A stretch of DNA of 64,000 nucleotides from Rhodoferax aquaticus (lineage in GTDB: Bacteria; Pseudomonadota; Gammaproteobacteria; Burkholderiales; Burkholderiaceae_C): NCBI RefSeq assembly GCF_006974105.1, contig NZ_CP036282.1, positions 1,488,001-1,552,000 on the forward strand, in the 5' to 3' direction. Shown here in pieces: positions 1-8,612 of the stretch (its first letter is position 1; each line of letters opens with the position of its first letter). The notes below the pieces were generated by a model. It was not told where the DNA came from, searched no databases, and was given only the letters and a program-made list of their open reading frames with translations. The position numbers and the translations under genes are program-made.

Positions 1-888
1 GTCAAGCTGCAGTACCCGGGCATGGCGCACACCGTGGCCAGCGACATGCAGCTGCTACGCGGCCTGCTGCTGCCGCTGGCAGCCAGCTCCAGCAAGTTAC
101 CCAATTCCGGCATCGTGACGCAGGTGTTGGATGACATTGAACGTAAATTGGCCGATGAGTTGGACTACACCCACGAGGCACAAGCGTTGCAATGGTTTGC
201 CGAGCATTTGTGCCTAGACGGTGTGGTGATTCCACTGCCCGTGCCTGCACTTTGCACCCGCCGTGTGCTGACCATGCAACGGCTGCAAGGTTTTCACTTG
301 CAAGAGTGGTTGCAAACCCAGCCCAGCCAGGCGCTGCGCGACCACTACGGGCAGTTGCTGTTTGACTGCTTTATGCGCAGCACATTTGCGCTGCACCACT
401 TGCACGCCGACCCACACCCCGGCAACTACCTGTTCATGGAAGACGGCCGCTTGGGCTTGCTGGACTTTGGCTGCACCCGCGTGCTTGATGCCTCGTTCTG
501 CACTGCGGTGCAAACCGTGTGGTCTGCACTGCTGCGCAGCCCCGTTGATATGGCGAGCGTTCAGCGCGCTTATGTCGCCATGGGATTGATTCGTGCGGAT
601 GTGTCTGCCCACACTTTTGCCAACCAGCTTATGCCCGCGCTGGCCAGCCTGCAAGACTGGCAGTGCTTGCCTTTCACCCAAGCGGTGTACGACTTTGCCC
701 AGCATCCCGCCTATCCTGAGCAAAGCGCAGAAGACCAGCGAATAGCCTTGCAGTTTTTGCAAACCGTAGCCCCCGACATGCCGTATTTCGACCGCGCCTA
801 CCTAGGTCTGGTGCAGATGCTCAAAGCCATAGGTGCACGCGTGCGCACCAGCAACCTGTGGATCGGTGGTGACCAACTTCATGAGTAA
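1..888 (+). CDS. AarF/UbiB (ABC1) family atypical kinase, 3' part
   Basis: The reading frame is open from the first base, so the 5' end of the gene lies outside the window and about 295 codons are present. The fragment opens with KLQYPG, the usual ABC1 motif after the nucleotide-binding lysine. It then carries HADPHPGN (about residues 132-139 of the fragment) and LLDFG, the catalytic-loop and metal-binding motifs of this family. Members of the family are atypical kinases or ATPases that support ubiquinone biosynthesis or related lipid metabolism, often at the membrane. Family assignment is secure. Whether this is the ubiquinone protein UbiB itself is doubtful, because the fragment ends without the two C-terminal transmembrane helices of UbiB and no ubi genes are nearby. 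A stress-type AarF paralogue is more likely. Confidence 0.85.
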   Translation, partial: VKLQYPGMAHTVASDMQLLRGLLLPLAASSSKLPNSGIVTQVLDDIERKLADELDYTHEAQALQWFAEHLCLDGVVIPLPVPALCTRRVLTMQRLQGFHLQEWLQTQPSQALRDHYGQLLFDCFMRSTFALHHLHADPHPGNYLFMEDGRLGLLDFGCTRVLDASFCTAVQTVWSALLRSPVDMASVQRAYVAMGLIRADVSAHTFANQLMPALASLQDWQCLPFTQAVYDFAQHPAYPEQSAEDQRIALQFLQTVAPDMPYFDRAYLGLVQMLKAIGARVRTSNLWIGGDQLHE

Positions 889-1020
889 AAACATGCGGTA
901 GCGCACATGGGATAAGCGCAACTAGCTATGAAATGTGTAGTGTATTGCGCAGCTTGCTTGCGCTTCACCGGCTAAGCATCTGCAGTCAGTCCCCCTCATT
1001 TTTTACAACGGAGAACATCC

Positions 1021-1425
1021 ATGGAAGCTTTTCTTCTTATTGCGGGCTGCGGCATCTTTCTGGCTCTTGGCGTCGGGCACGCGTGTCTGCTGCTTTGCAC
1101 CACGCGCTTTGAGCCGGTGGACCCCGACTTGCTGCAAGACTTGAAGACCAAGGGCGCCCAGATCGCGCCCAGAGGCACGATGTGGCGTGGGCTACAGGGC
1201 TTTCACCTGAGCCACAGCCTGTGCTTTGCGTTCTTTGGCGGGCTATATATCGCACTGGCGCTGGAGAGTTTTGCGCTTTTGCATGCGTCCATGGTGTTGA
1301 ACGTCTGCTTGCTAGCAGTGCCTGTGACCTTGACGGGATTGGCCCATCGCTACTGGTTCAACGTGCCACGCAACGCCTGCGCCCTAGGGCTCGTGTTGAT
1401 CGCGGCAAGCATGGCTGTGCGTTAA
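1021..1425 (+). CDS. Small four-helix membrane protein, function unknown
   Basis: A 134-residue protein with an ATG preceded by GGAGA. Hydrophobic segments lie near residues 4-24, 65-85, 90-107 and 117-132, so it is probably an integral inner-membrane protein. I do not recognise a characterised family. A short polar stretch rich in charged residues lies between the first two helices (about residues 33-60). It is followed after 26 bp by another small membrane protein on the same strand, so the two are probably co-transcribed. No catalytic motif is visible. Confidence 0.75.
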   Translation: MEAFLLIAGCGIFLALGVGHACLLLCTTRFEPVDPDLLQDLKTKGAQIAPRGTMWRGLQGFHLSHSLCFAFFGGLYIALALESFALLHASMVLNVCLLAVPVTLTGLAHRYWFNVPRNACALGLVLIAASMAVR

Positions 1426-1451
1426 CTTTTTTCTACATCGAAGGAGTTTTT

Positions 1452-1826
1452 ATGTCTGAATTACATAAGCCAGCGCGCGTTTGGATTGGCTATTGGTTGC
1501 TAGGTGTTGCCGCCGTGCACACGGTGGTGGGAGCGCTGATGTTTCATGCCGACCTGTTGGCCTTAGTGCGCGACGGTGTTTGGGACTCGGTAGGCGAAGA
1601 CCCGCGTCGCGCAGGCGTGGTGTTTTTCCTCTTGGTAGGTTTTTGGTTCGTTCTGCAGGGTCTGGCCATCACCGCCTTGGAGCGCACCGGTGATTTGCCC
1701 GCTTTGCGCCAGCAAGGCTATGGCTTGCTGGTGCTGAGCCTGGTGTCAGTGGTGCTGATGCCAAGCTCCGGCTTTTGGCTGTTTGCACCGGCCATCTGGG
1801 CCTTGCTGCGGTCAAGGCGCGACTAG
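1452..1826 (+). CDS. Small membrane protein, DUF6463-like
   Basis: A 124-residue protein. The frame is open much further upstream, but the ATG at 1452 is chosen because AAGGAG sits five bases before it and because the longer version would overlap the preceding gene. Hydrophobic segments are visible near residues 10-30, 54-76, 86-103 and 104-118. The N-terminal helix followed by a short amphipathic stretch and a DPRRAG-containing loop resembles the uncharacterised DUF6463 family; this is from memory and uncertain. It lies 26 bp after the previous small membrane gene and probably shares its transcript. Confidence 0.7.
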   Translation: MSELHKPARVWIGYWLLGVAAVHTVVGALMFHADLLALVRDGVWDSVGEDPRRAGVVFFLLVGFWFVLQGLAITALERTGDLPALRQQGYGLLVLSLVSVVLMPSSGFWLFAPAIWALLRSRRD

Positions 1827-1860
1827 CTCGTGGCCGGTGCAGCTTTGACCCCTGACCGGT

Positions 1861-2859
1861 TCAATAGCCCTTGCGCAGGGTGATATCCAGGCGGTCTCTT
1901 GCGGCCTCCAGGTGCTCTTTCCAGTTACGCCGTTCGTCGGGTGGGTTGCCTTGCAGCACTTGGAACACGTGCAGCGCGTCCCCGTCAGACCAATACTCGT
2001 CACGCACGCCGATCTCAATGGCTTTGGGCAGGGCGGTGATGGTGGCACCTTGCAGGGTGGTAAAGATGGTGCGCTTGTTGCTATGCAAGGTAATGCGCCC
2101 CTTGGGGTCTAGGTCTACAAACCAAGTGATACCCCCTTTGTCGTCTGTACCCACCTCGCTGTACTGGCCTGTGAACCCAGCGGTCTTGCGCCATTTCGCA
2201 ATCTGACCGGCGAGGTCTAGTGTGCCTGTGGCTTCTTCTAAGGCTGCGACTTGCGCGGCTTCTTGCTGGGCTTGCTCCTCTTGCGCGGCGGTGGCTGCGT
2301 CTTGGGCAGCGCGCTCTGCTTGCGCTTTGTCTTGCTCCGCAAATTTGGTGATCTTGTCTGCCCAAATGGAGAGTCGGCTGGCAAAGGCTTGGAAGCTTTT
2401 GGCCACGGGCTCGGGCAGTCGCTCTAGCCGCACCACAGTGGCATGTCCATGGGCAAGTGCTTGTGCTTCTGCGCTGAACGCATCTGTGGCATGGAACGTG
2501 ACGTCAAAGGTATTGGCCGCTGCGGACGCATGGCTACCGTCTTGCGCAACCGGCGTGCGCGCCAGCTCCACTTTGAGTCCCGCGGCAGGCACGAAGAGGT
2601 CTAAAGCGCCTTCGTGCCTTTGTTCTGGCCCTCCGCGTAAAGGCGTGCGTAGCATGAGACCGTGTTGCGCGCTGATCTTCACGCGCTTGCTGGCTTGGTG
2701 CATTTCTACAGAGAACAGATAGGCCTCAAAGCGCAGACCTCCCGCAAACTCCACAGTGAGGGTCTGCAGCAACTTGGCCTTTTGCTGCATAGAGGCCCAA
2801 ACGGCAAAACCCAGCGCGGCGATGCCCGCGACGGCGAATAGGAAGACTTCCGCATTCAT
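1861..2859 (-). CDS. Membrane-anchored coiled-coil protein of unknown function
   Basis: A 332-residue protein starting MNAEVF. This ATG is preceded by AAAGGA at a good distance, and the 51 residues encoded upstream in frame look non-coding. Residues 4-20 form a single hydrophobic N-terminal segment, probably a membrane anchor. Residues about 178-210 form an Ala/Glu/Gln-rich stretch typical of a coiled coil. The C-terminal part (about 220-332) is a compact-looking domain without a motif I recognise. It is convergent with the small membrane genes and lies 122 bp downstream of the GntR gene on the same strand. No function can be assigned. Confidence 0.75.
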   Translation of the reverse strand: MNAEVFLFAVAGIAALGFAVWASMQQKAKLLQTLTVEFAGGLRFEAYLFSVEMHQASKRVKISAQHGLMLRTPLRGGPEQRHEGALDLFVPAAGLKVELARTPVAQDGSHASAAANTFDVTFHATDAFSAEAQALAHGHATVVRLERLPEPVAKSFQAFASRLSIWADKITKFAEQDKAQAERAAQDAATAAQEEQAQQEAAQVAALEEATGTLDLAGQIAKWRKTAGFTGQYSEVGTDDKGGITWFVDLDPKGRITLHSNKRTIFTTLQGATITALPKAIEIGVRDEYWSDGDALHVFQVLQGNPPDERRNWKEHLEAARDRLDITLRKGY

Positions 2860-2981
2860 AAACAATCCTTTCAAGCGCACAACGCAGCACGAAGCGCGCG
2901 ATGGCCAGCGTAACCCTGTGGGCAGTTGGTGCGGGGCGTGCGTAGTATTGCACGCAAGTGTGGGCGCTGGTACCGCTGTGT

Positions 2982-3701
2982 TTACTGGCTTAAACGCGAG
3001 GCGTAGCGGCACACAGCTGGGTCAAACCATGTGTGCGAAAACTCCACCGGAGTGTTGGCTGCTGTCCACGAAGTTCGTTCGATGAATCCGGCGCAAGCGT
3101 TTGGCTGCAGGCCCAAAGGGGCTTGGGTCCATGCGGGGGTTGGCCCAGCGGAAAGCCTGTCCTCGACCCGCGCAATCCATGTTTGAAACCGCTGCTGGTA
3201 AAACAGATACATGGAGTCGCCTAACTCTTGCGCTTGCAAAGTAGCGCAGTGGGCACCACTGAACCATATTTCTTCTAAGGCAACGGGTGTTTCATCAAGA
3301 AAACGCAAGCGTCGCACACGCCAGACCTCGGGGCAAGTGCCTGTTCCAAGCACAGGGACATGCGCTGGGCGCGCGGTGCGTGCGACATCGAGGATACGTG
3401 CGGTTGGCAGACCAGGCCCATGTACCAACTCCAAGCGAAACAACTCGTACAGGCGTTTGGTGCCGGCCGCACGCTTCACGTAGGTCCCCGACCCCTGCAC
3501 CCGTTGCAACACGTCTTGCTCGGCAAGCAGTGCCAACGCTTTGCGCAAGGTGCCCACAGCCACATTGAGCGTGGTGGCCAGTTCTGCCTCGGTGGGTAAC
3601 CGTTCTCCCTCGTGCCAATAACCCGCCTTGATCTGGCGCGTCAATAGTTCTGCCACTTGCAGGTAGACGGGGAGGGGTTGGTTGGCGGATGCACTTTTCA
3701 T
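2982..3701 (-). CDS. GntR-family regulator with UTRA domain, probable regulator of the sulfosugar locus
   Basis: A 239-residue protein. Residues about 8-77 form the GntR winged helix-turn-helix (LPVYLQVAELLTRQIKAG, then a recognition helix around NVAVGTLRKAL). Residues about 95-235 form a UTRA ligand-binding domain. Such HutC-subfamily regulators bind short palindromes and are released by sugars or other small metabolites. The gene is divergent from the SsuD-like monooxygenase gene, and a 14-bp inverted repeat lies in the 98-bp spacer between them. In the described sulfo-SMO clusters a regulator accompanies the catabolic genes, which fits. The effector is inferred to be a sulfosugar or pathway intermediate; nothing in the sequence proves which. 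Confidence 0.88.
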   Translation of the reverse strand: MKSASANQPLPVYLQVAELLTRQIKAGYWHEGERLPTEAELATTLNVAVGTLRKALALLAEQDVLQRVQGSGTYVKRAAGTKRLYELFRLELVHGPGLPTARILDVARTARPAHVPVLGTGTCPEVWRVRRLRFLDETPVALEEIWFSGAHCATLQAQELGDSMYLFYQQRFQTWIARVEDRLSAGPTPAWTQAPLGLQPNACAGFIERTSWTAANTPVEFSHTWFDPAVCRYASRLSQ

Positions 3702-3754
3702 GGCTGAAGTATGACAAATCTCCCTTCCTAGGATTTACCCGTAGCCATTGTTCG

Positions 3755-3768
3755 GTAAATTCATTTAC
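3755..3768. promoter_or_regulatory. Inverted repeat, candidate GntR operator
   Basis: The sequence GTAAAT-TC-ATTTAC is a perfect 6-bp inverted repeat around a 2-bp centre. It lies 31 bp before the monooxygenase ATG and 53 bp before the GntR start, as expected for a shared operator in a divergent promoter. Read on the minus strand, its core GTAAATGAATT nearly matches motifs ahead of the binding-protein gene and the Gfo/Idh gene of the same locus. GntR operators of the HutC type commonly have this size and AT-rich character. Confidence 0.65.
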
Positions 3769-3799
3769 TATTCATGCATTGCTATTTGAAAGGCGCAGC

Positions 3800-4957
3800 A
3801 TGCCCATTGTTCCTGTTCGTGGTGCCGACATCCAAGGTGCTGAAGTGGCCTGGTTTGCCCCCTTGTGTTCTGACGACTTTCGCCACCTAGGGGTCCCCGA
3901 GGGAGACTTGCGCAGCAGTTGGGCCAACGCGAGCCACATCGCCTCGCGCGCCGAGGAGCTTGGGTTTCGCAACATTTTGTGCCCGTCGTCGTACCAAGTG
4001 GGGCAAGACACATTGAGCTTTGTCGCGGGCATGGCACCCAAAACCTCGCGCATGAATTTGTTGGCAGCCATCCGGTGTGGAGAAATGCACCCAGCCATGC
4101 TGGCCCGTACCGTGGCTACGCTTGACCATATGCTGGAAGGCCGACTCACGCTCAACGTAATTTCCTCTGACTTCCCTGGCCAGCAAGAAGACAGCGCTTA
4201 CCGCTACCGTCGCTCATGGGAGGTGGTCGAAATTTTGAAGCAAGCCTGGACGCAAGACGAAATCAACTATGAAGGCCAAATCTACAAGCTCAAAGGCTTG
4301 TCTACCGACCCCGTGCGTCCGTATCAGACCAATGGCGGCCCACTGCTGTACTTTGGCGGCTACAGCCCTGATGCATTGGCGCTTTGCGGGGCACATTGCG
4401 ACACCTACCTGATGTGGCCCGAGCCCAAAGAAATACTCGCTCAGCGCATGCGCGATGTGCATGCACAGGCCGCACAACATGGGCGACTGCTGGACTACGG
4501 ATTGCGCGTGCATGTCATCGTGCGAGATACCGAGGCGCAAGCCCGCGAATACGCGCAGGAGTTGGTGTCTCAACTGGATGACGAGAAGGGCCGCGAAATA
4601 CGGAAACGGGCGTTGGATGCCGGTAGCTTGGGTGTTGCTTTGCAGAGTGCCAATCGCGACAGGGCCGATGATGAAGGCTACATCGAGCCCCACCTGTGGA
4701 CCGGTATAGGCCGCGCGCGCAGCGGTTGTGGTGCGGCACTGGTGGGCAGTGTGGACCAGGTGCTCTCTGAAATCCATGACTACATGAAAATGGGCATTCG
4801 CGCGTTCATTTTTTCGGGCTACCCGCACCTGCAAGAATGTGAAATTTTTGGCAGTAAAGTGCTGCCCCAGCTCCAAACCGTGTCTTTGGCGCAGGCCTAT
4901 GGCCGTGTACCTGCGGCTACACCTGCGACCCCGCTAGGTACGGGCGTGCGTCGCTGA
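3800..4957 (+). CDS. smoC: SsuD-like FMNH2-dependent monooxygenase, probable sulfoquinovose monooxygenase
   Basis: A 385-residue luciferase-like (LLM) flavin monooxygenase of the alkanesulfonate monooxygenase group, close to the 381 residues of E. coli SsuD. SsuD-type landmarks are present: LLYFGGYSPDALALCG, LRVHVIVRDT and, near the C-terminus, PHLWTGIGRARSG followed by ALVGS and FIFSGYPHL. This family uses reduced FMN and O2 to cleave C-S bonds, releasing sulfite and an aldehyde. The next two genes encode an aldo/keto reductase and an FMN reductase, and opposite lies a sugar ABC transporter. Together these match the sulfo-SMO pathway, in which SmoC converts sulfoquinovose to 6-oxo-glucose. 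The ATG at 3800 is chosen because the upstream extension would run through the operator. An ordinary alkanesulfonate monooxygenase is the main alternative. Confidence 0.8.
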   Translation: MPIVPVRGADIQGAEVAWFAPLCSDDFRHLGVPEGDLRSSWANASHIASRAEELGFRNILCPSSYQVGQDTLSFVAGMAPKTSRMNLLAAIRCGEMHPAMLARTVATLDHMLEGRLTLNVISSDFPGQQEDSAYRYRRSWEVVEILKQAWTQDEINYEGQIYKLKGLSTDPVRPYQTNGGPLLYFGGYSPDALALCGAHCDTYLMWPEPKEILAQRMRDVHAQAAQHGRLLDYGLRVHVIVRDTEAQAREYAQELVSQLDDEKGREIRKRALDAGSLGVALQSANRDRADDEGYIEPHLWTGIGRARSGCGAALVGSVDQVLSEIHDYMKMGIRAFIFSGYPHLQECEIFGSKVLPQLQTVSLAQAYGRVPAATPATPLGTGVRR

Positions 4958-4976
4958 ACTACTTTTTAGGCCCTTC

Positions 4977-5888
4977 ATGAACCGTTCCACCCTGCCCAAT
5001 GGGCACACCCTCAGCCGCATGGCGTATGGCGTATGGCGCCTCTCAGAGGCCGACGATTGCTCGGTCAACGCCAACCTAGCGCGCATTGACAGCTGTTTGG
5101 CCCAAGGCATCACCACGGTTGACCATGCGGACATCTATGGCGACTACCGATGTGAAGCGTTATTTGGTGAGGCCGTCAAGGCACGCCCTGCATTGCGTGA
5201 CCAGATTGAGGTAGTGACCAAGACCGACATCATGTTGCTGTCTAAAGCTTGGCCCGACACGCGTGTCAAACATTACGACACCAGCCCTGCGCACATCAAC
5301 GCCAGTGTGGAGCGCTCGCTGCAGCGCATTGGCGTTGACGTCATTGACCTGCTGCTGGTGCACCGCCCTGACCCCTTGATGGACGCAGACGCCACGGGCG
5401 CATGCCTGGACCGTTTGGTAGACAGTGGCAAAGTGCGTGGGGTGGGGGTGTCCAACTTTATGCCCTGGGATGTGGATTTATTGCAGTCGCGCATGAAACA
5501 CCGCCTGCAGACCAACCAAATTGAGCTGGGTTTGCTTAGCGCTAGCGCGTTTGTCGACGGGCAGCTTGCCTATGCCCAAACCCAGAGGCTGTCTGTGATG
5601 GCGTGGTCACCTTTGGGCGGCGGCCGTTTGCACCGAGAAGCCAGCCAACATGGCACCGCAGCGGCACGCTTGGCGCCCCGCTTAAAGGCATTGGCTATGG
5701 CGAGCGGGGTTGACGAATCCGCGGTTGCGATTGCCTGGCTGATGCAGCACCCCGCAGGTGTCATGCCTGTGATGGGCAGCAACCGGCTTGACCGCATCGC
5801 ACAGTTCTCAGACGCAACGCGTGTCCCCATGGACCGCCAGACCTGGTTCGAGCTGTACGAGCTGGCTAACGGACACGAAGTCCCTTGA
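4977..5888 (+). CDS. smoB: Aldo/keto reductase, probable 6-oxo-glucose reductase
   Basis: A 303-residue aldo/keto reductase. The catalytic tetrad can be read as Asp49 and Tyr54 (VDHADIYG), Lys82 (VVTKTDI) and His129 (LLLVHRPD). The C-terminal MGSNRLDRI segment matches the NADPH-binding site of the family, and overall it resembles the YdhF group. It starts 19 bp after the monooxygenase gene and overlaps the flavin reductase gene by one base, so the three form one operon. In the sulfo-SMO pathway SmoB is an aldo/keto reductase that reduces 6-oxo-glucose from the monooxygenase to glucose, and that role is inferred here from context. Family assignment is secure; substrate assignment is not proven by sequence. 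Confidence 0.82.
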   Translation: MNRSTLPNGHTLSRMAYGVWRLSEADDCSVNANLARIDSCLAQGITTVDHADIYGDYRCEALFGEAVKARPALRDQIEVVTKTDIMLLSKAWPDTRVKHYDTSPAHINASVERSLQRIGVDVIDLLLVHRPDPLMDADATGACLDRLVDSGKVRGVGVSNFMPWDVDLLQSRMKHRLQTNQIELGLLSASAFVDGQLAYAQTQRLSVMAWSPLGGGRLHREASQHGTAAARLAPRLKALAMASGVDESAVAIAWLMQHPAGVMPVMGSNRLDRIAQFSDATRVPMDRQTWFELYELANGHEVP

Positions 5889-6427
5889 TGGAGCACCCTA
5901 TGCGCTTGCACCCCGACGCAATGTCAGCCAGTACGCCCGCCCCACAGCCAAGCACCACGGACCACGCCGACTACCGCCATGCCTTGGCCAGCTTTGGGAC
6001 CGGGGTGACGGTGGTTACCAGCCGCTGGAAAGACCAGGACTGGGGGATGACGTGCAACTCGTTTTCCTCGGTGTCCTTGCAGCCGCGTTTGGTGCTGTGG
6101 AGCATTCGGCGCGAGGCCAGCAGTTATGAGGCGTTTACGCGTTCGGGCGGCTTTACGGTCAGTGTGTTGTCCCACGCGCAACAGGCATTGGCACGCCAGT
6201 TCGCCACGGGTAGCCTGGAGCAGCGCTTTGCAGGGGTACCTGTAGAGCGCTTGGCCAGCGATCGCGTGTGTTTGCCCGGTGCCGCAGCGTGGTTTGATTG
6301 CGAGCTACACCAGCTGGTGGATGCAGGTGACCACACGATTGTGATTGGGCGCGTGCTCGATTACGCCTCGCATGAAACCCCAGCCCTGAGCTTTTGGCGC
6401 AGCCGTTTCGACCGATTCGGCAGCTAG
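5888..6427 (+). CDS. smoA: Flavin reductase (NAD(P)H:FMN), partner of the monooxygenase
   Basis: A 179-residue protein of the flavin reductase-like, FMN-binding split-barrel family. ALASFGTGVTVVTSR near residues 28-42 and SFSSVSLQPRLVLWSI near 58-73 are typical of the HpaC/ActVB reductase group. It should supply reduced FMN to the SsuD-like enzyme two genes upstream, as SmoA does in the sulfo-SMO pathway. The ATG shares one base with the upstream stop codon (TGATG), implying translational coupling. A TTG three bases earlier is possible but less likely. It ends 31 bp from the convergent GH31 gene. Confidence 0.82.
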   Translation: MEHPMRLHPDAMSASTPAPQPSTTDHADYRHALASFGTGVTVVTSRWKDQDWGMTCNSFSSVSLQPRLVLWSIRREASSYEAFTRSGGFTVSVLSHAQQALARQFATGSLEQRFAGVPVERLASDRVCLPGAAAWFDCELHQLVDAGDHTIVIGRVLDYASHETPALSFWRSRFDRFGS

Positions 6428-6458
6428 CCAGAATGGCACACCACGCACGTGGGTTGAG

Positions 6459-8612
6459 TTAGTAGCGCAACACTTCAGTGATCGGGTCGTCATGGCGGGG
6501 CACTTGCCCTGTCGCTGGCGTGGAGACGGCGATCTCAGCGCCTTCCATCACAAAAAGCGGTAGCCGTTCTAGCGGAGCGTCCACGGTGTGCCAGGTCCCT
6601 GCGCCGCATGGGGTTCGGCTATAGAAGTCCAACCAGACTTTGCCCGCCGCGAGAGCCGGTAGGTACAGGCGCCGCGTACGTTCGCCTGCATTGATGACGG
6701 GTGCTACCAGCAAGTGCTCGCCCAACATGAACTCATCGTTGTCGTGCAAGCACTCGATGTCCTCGGGGAAGTTGAAAAACGTGGGGCGAATAATGGGCGT
6801 ATGGTGCTCGCAGGAGCGCTCGAAGCATTGCCACAGATAGGGCATGAGCCGGTAGCGCAAGCGGATGGCTTCGAGCACCTGCTCGGTGACTTCGGGATGC
6901 ATCCAAGGCAGGTTGCTGACATTGCCCGCTTTCCACGAATTCATGACCATGCGCGGGTTGAGTGCGCAGGCTTGCACCCAGCGCAGGAACAGCTCGGGCT
7001 CCGGCACTGCCCCGTAAAAGCCCCCTACATCGTGACCCACGTTGAACATGCCCGACAAGCCCATTTGCAAGCCCGTGCGGATGTTCCATTTGAGCGATGC
7101 CCAGCTGGTCGTGTTGTCTCCCGACCAGGTTTGCGCATACCGTTGAATGCCCGGTGGGCCGGCGCGGGTGACCGAGTAAACCGCATCGTGCGTGCCCTGC
7201 TGTTGGCCCCAAGCGCGTTGGGTTTCAAAACTGGCGCGTGTCATGAGCAGGGCATGCAGCGGTCGGCTACGGTGCATGGGAAGGGCTTGCCCTCCACCAT
7301 GGGTAACGGCGTCTTCCGACTGAATGGCGTACTCGTTGTTGTCATTCCAGCCGACGTCAATGCCTAGGTCCAGAATGTGTTCGCGCAGCTGTTGCTGCCA
7401 CCAAGCGACGGCCTCTGGTTTGGTGAAGTCCAGGTGCGAACCTTGGCCGTCCCAGTAGGGCTCCACCACCGGCTGACCGGTTGACGCGTCTTCGATGAAG
7501 GCACCTTGGGCGGCCAGGGTGGCGTACGCGGGGTGGTCGTCGAGTAGACACGGCTTGAGGTTGGCCACCAAGTGCATGCCAGCCGCCTTAAAGCGGGCGT
7601 TGATGCCTTGCGGATCGGGGAACTTGCTGCGGTTCCAGGTGAAAACGTAGCGCTGTTTGCCCCGGCTGGAGTAGCCCGAACCGTAGTGAAACGAAGAAAT
7701 AGGAACGCGGTGCGACTGGCAGTCTTGGACGAAATTCTCCAGAAGTTCCTGCGCATTCGACGCATCGGCAAGGCCCATCGCAGTTTGCCCGTAGCCCACG
7801 CTCCAGCGAGGGGGCAAGTGCGTGCCGCCAATGAGCGATACGAATTGGGCGACTACTTCAGCGGGATTGCGGCCCACCATCAGGTAGTAGTCAAGGTCAC
7901 CATCGTCAATTTCCACGGTGCGGAACAGGCCATGGTAATTGTCATGTTCGCAGCCCAGATCAAAGGTACTTGCGCACAAAGTGTCGTAGTAGCTACCTGT
8001 CCATAGGCCGTCTGTGGTGCGGGTAATGACGAAAGGCCAGTGCTTGTAAAGAGGGTCGCCTGTGGCGGGGTCGTAGCCAATGGAGTCTTGCCCTAAGCAA
8101 CGCAAGCGCCGCCCATGGAGGTTGAGTGGGCCGGTCTTGTCTCCCAGCCCAAAATAGTGTTCCTTGGGGTCACGCTCTACGCAGTGCCTTACCAAACCGG
8201 TGCGGCGTTCAGACAGGTAGGCGCTGGTACTGCGGTCACTTTGGTAGGTCAGTTGGCTTGTCGGGTCACTCCAGATCAAACGCAGCGCACCCGCGTGGTC
8301 GCCAAGCAACTGCACAGCCAAGGCGCTTGTGGCGAGCTTGCCCTGCGCAAGGTCGACCGTCAACGTCGGACGTTGGAAACCATCCAAACTTTCGCGTGCG
8401 CGCCCTTCCCAAGGCATGTGTGCCGCAGGCAAGGGCGCCACGGACCAGGTGCGTGGTTCACGAAAACCCTGTCCCGCCGCCCAAGTCACCCGCGCCATCG
8501 TTTGGGACAAAAAGACCACCCGCATCTGCCCGCCATCGTCTAGCGTGGCCGTGGCGTCGGCCTGTGTGGCACCGGGGTTTAGGGCCCAGTTAGAAGCTTT
8601 GAGAGGTGTCAT
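6459..8612 (-). CDS. GH31 family glycoside hydrolase, atypical for a sulfoquinovose locus
   Basis: A 717-residue glycoside hydrolase of family 31. The nucleophile is probably Asp424 in GWNDNNEY and the acid/base Asp499 in TWSGDN. It overlaps the ATPase gene by 4 bp, so it is the last gene of the transporter operon. There is no signal peptide, so it should cleave imported glycosides in the cytoplasm. In sulfo-SMO clusters this slot holds the sulfoquinovosidase SmoI. However, by my alignment to E. coli YihQ from memory, the sulfonate-binding Arg301, Trp304 and Tyr508 correspond here to Lys319, Tyr322 and Phe532. It belongs instead to a GH31 group with a GSGYSS-type motif, so its specificity may be for a different alpha-glycoside or use other sulfonate contacts. 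The family call is firm; sulfoquinovosidase activity is uncertain. Confidence 0.85.
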   Translation of the reverse strand: MTPLKASNWALNPGATQADATATLDDGGQMRVVFLSQTMARVTWAAGQGFREPRTWSVAPLPAAHMPWEGRARESLDGFQRPTLTVDLAQGKLATSALAVQLLGDHAGALRLIWSDPTSQLTYQSDRSTSAYLSERRTGLVRHCVERDPKEHYFGLGDKTGPLNLHGRRLRCLGQDSIGYDPATGDPLYKHWPFVITRTTDGLWTGSYYDTLCASTFDLGCEHDNYHGLFRTVEIDDGDLDYYLMVGRNPAEVVAQFVSLIGGTHLPPRWSVGYGQTAMGLADASNAQELLENFVQDCQSHRVPISSFHYGSGYSSRGKQRYVFTWNRSKFPDPQGINARFKAAGMHLVANLKPCLLDDHPAYATLAAQGAFIEDASTGQPVVEPYWDGQGSHLDFTKPEAVAWWQQQLREHILDLGIDVGWNDNNEYAIQSEDAVTHGGGQALPMHRSRPLHALLMTRASFETQRAWGQQQGTHDAVYSVTRAGPPGIQRYAQTWSGDNTTSWASLKWNIRTGLQMGLSGMFNVGHDVGGFYGAVPEPELFLRWVQACALNPRMVMNSWKAGNVSNLPWMHPEVTEQVLEAIRLRYRLMPYLWQCFERSCEHHTPIIRPTFFNFPEDIECLHDNDEFMLGEHLLVAPVINAGERTRRLYLPALAAGKVWLDFYSRTPCGAGTWHTVDAPLERLPLFVMEGAEIAVSTPATGQVPRHDDPITEVLRY

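Noticed and set aside
1182..1451. N-terminal extension of the small membrane gene at 1452
   Set aside because: It overlaps the preceding gene in another frame, and the ATG at 1452 has a strong AAGGAG ribosome site.
1861..2859. Plus-strand frames opposite the coiled-coil gene (such as 2222-2722)
   Set aside because: They are mirror frames of the Ala/Gln-rich stretch, and the minus-strand gene has a clear membrane anchor and ribosome site.
3689..3799. N-terminal extension of the monooxygenase gene
   Set aside because: It would be translated from inside the GntR gene and operator region; the normal SsuD-like N-terminus begins at 3800.
6714..7367. 217-codon plus-strand frame inside the GH31 gene
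   Set aside because: It is a shadow of the GH31 reading frame with no recognisable family and no ribosome site.
6459..8612. Labelling the GH31 gene as a sulfoquinovosidase (smoI/yihQ)
   Set aside because: Context supports it, but the sulfonate-binding residues known from YihQ are not seen, so only the family is stated.
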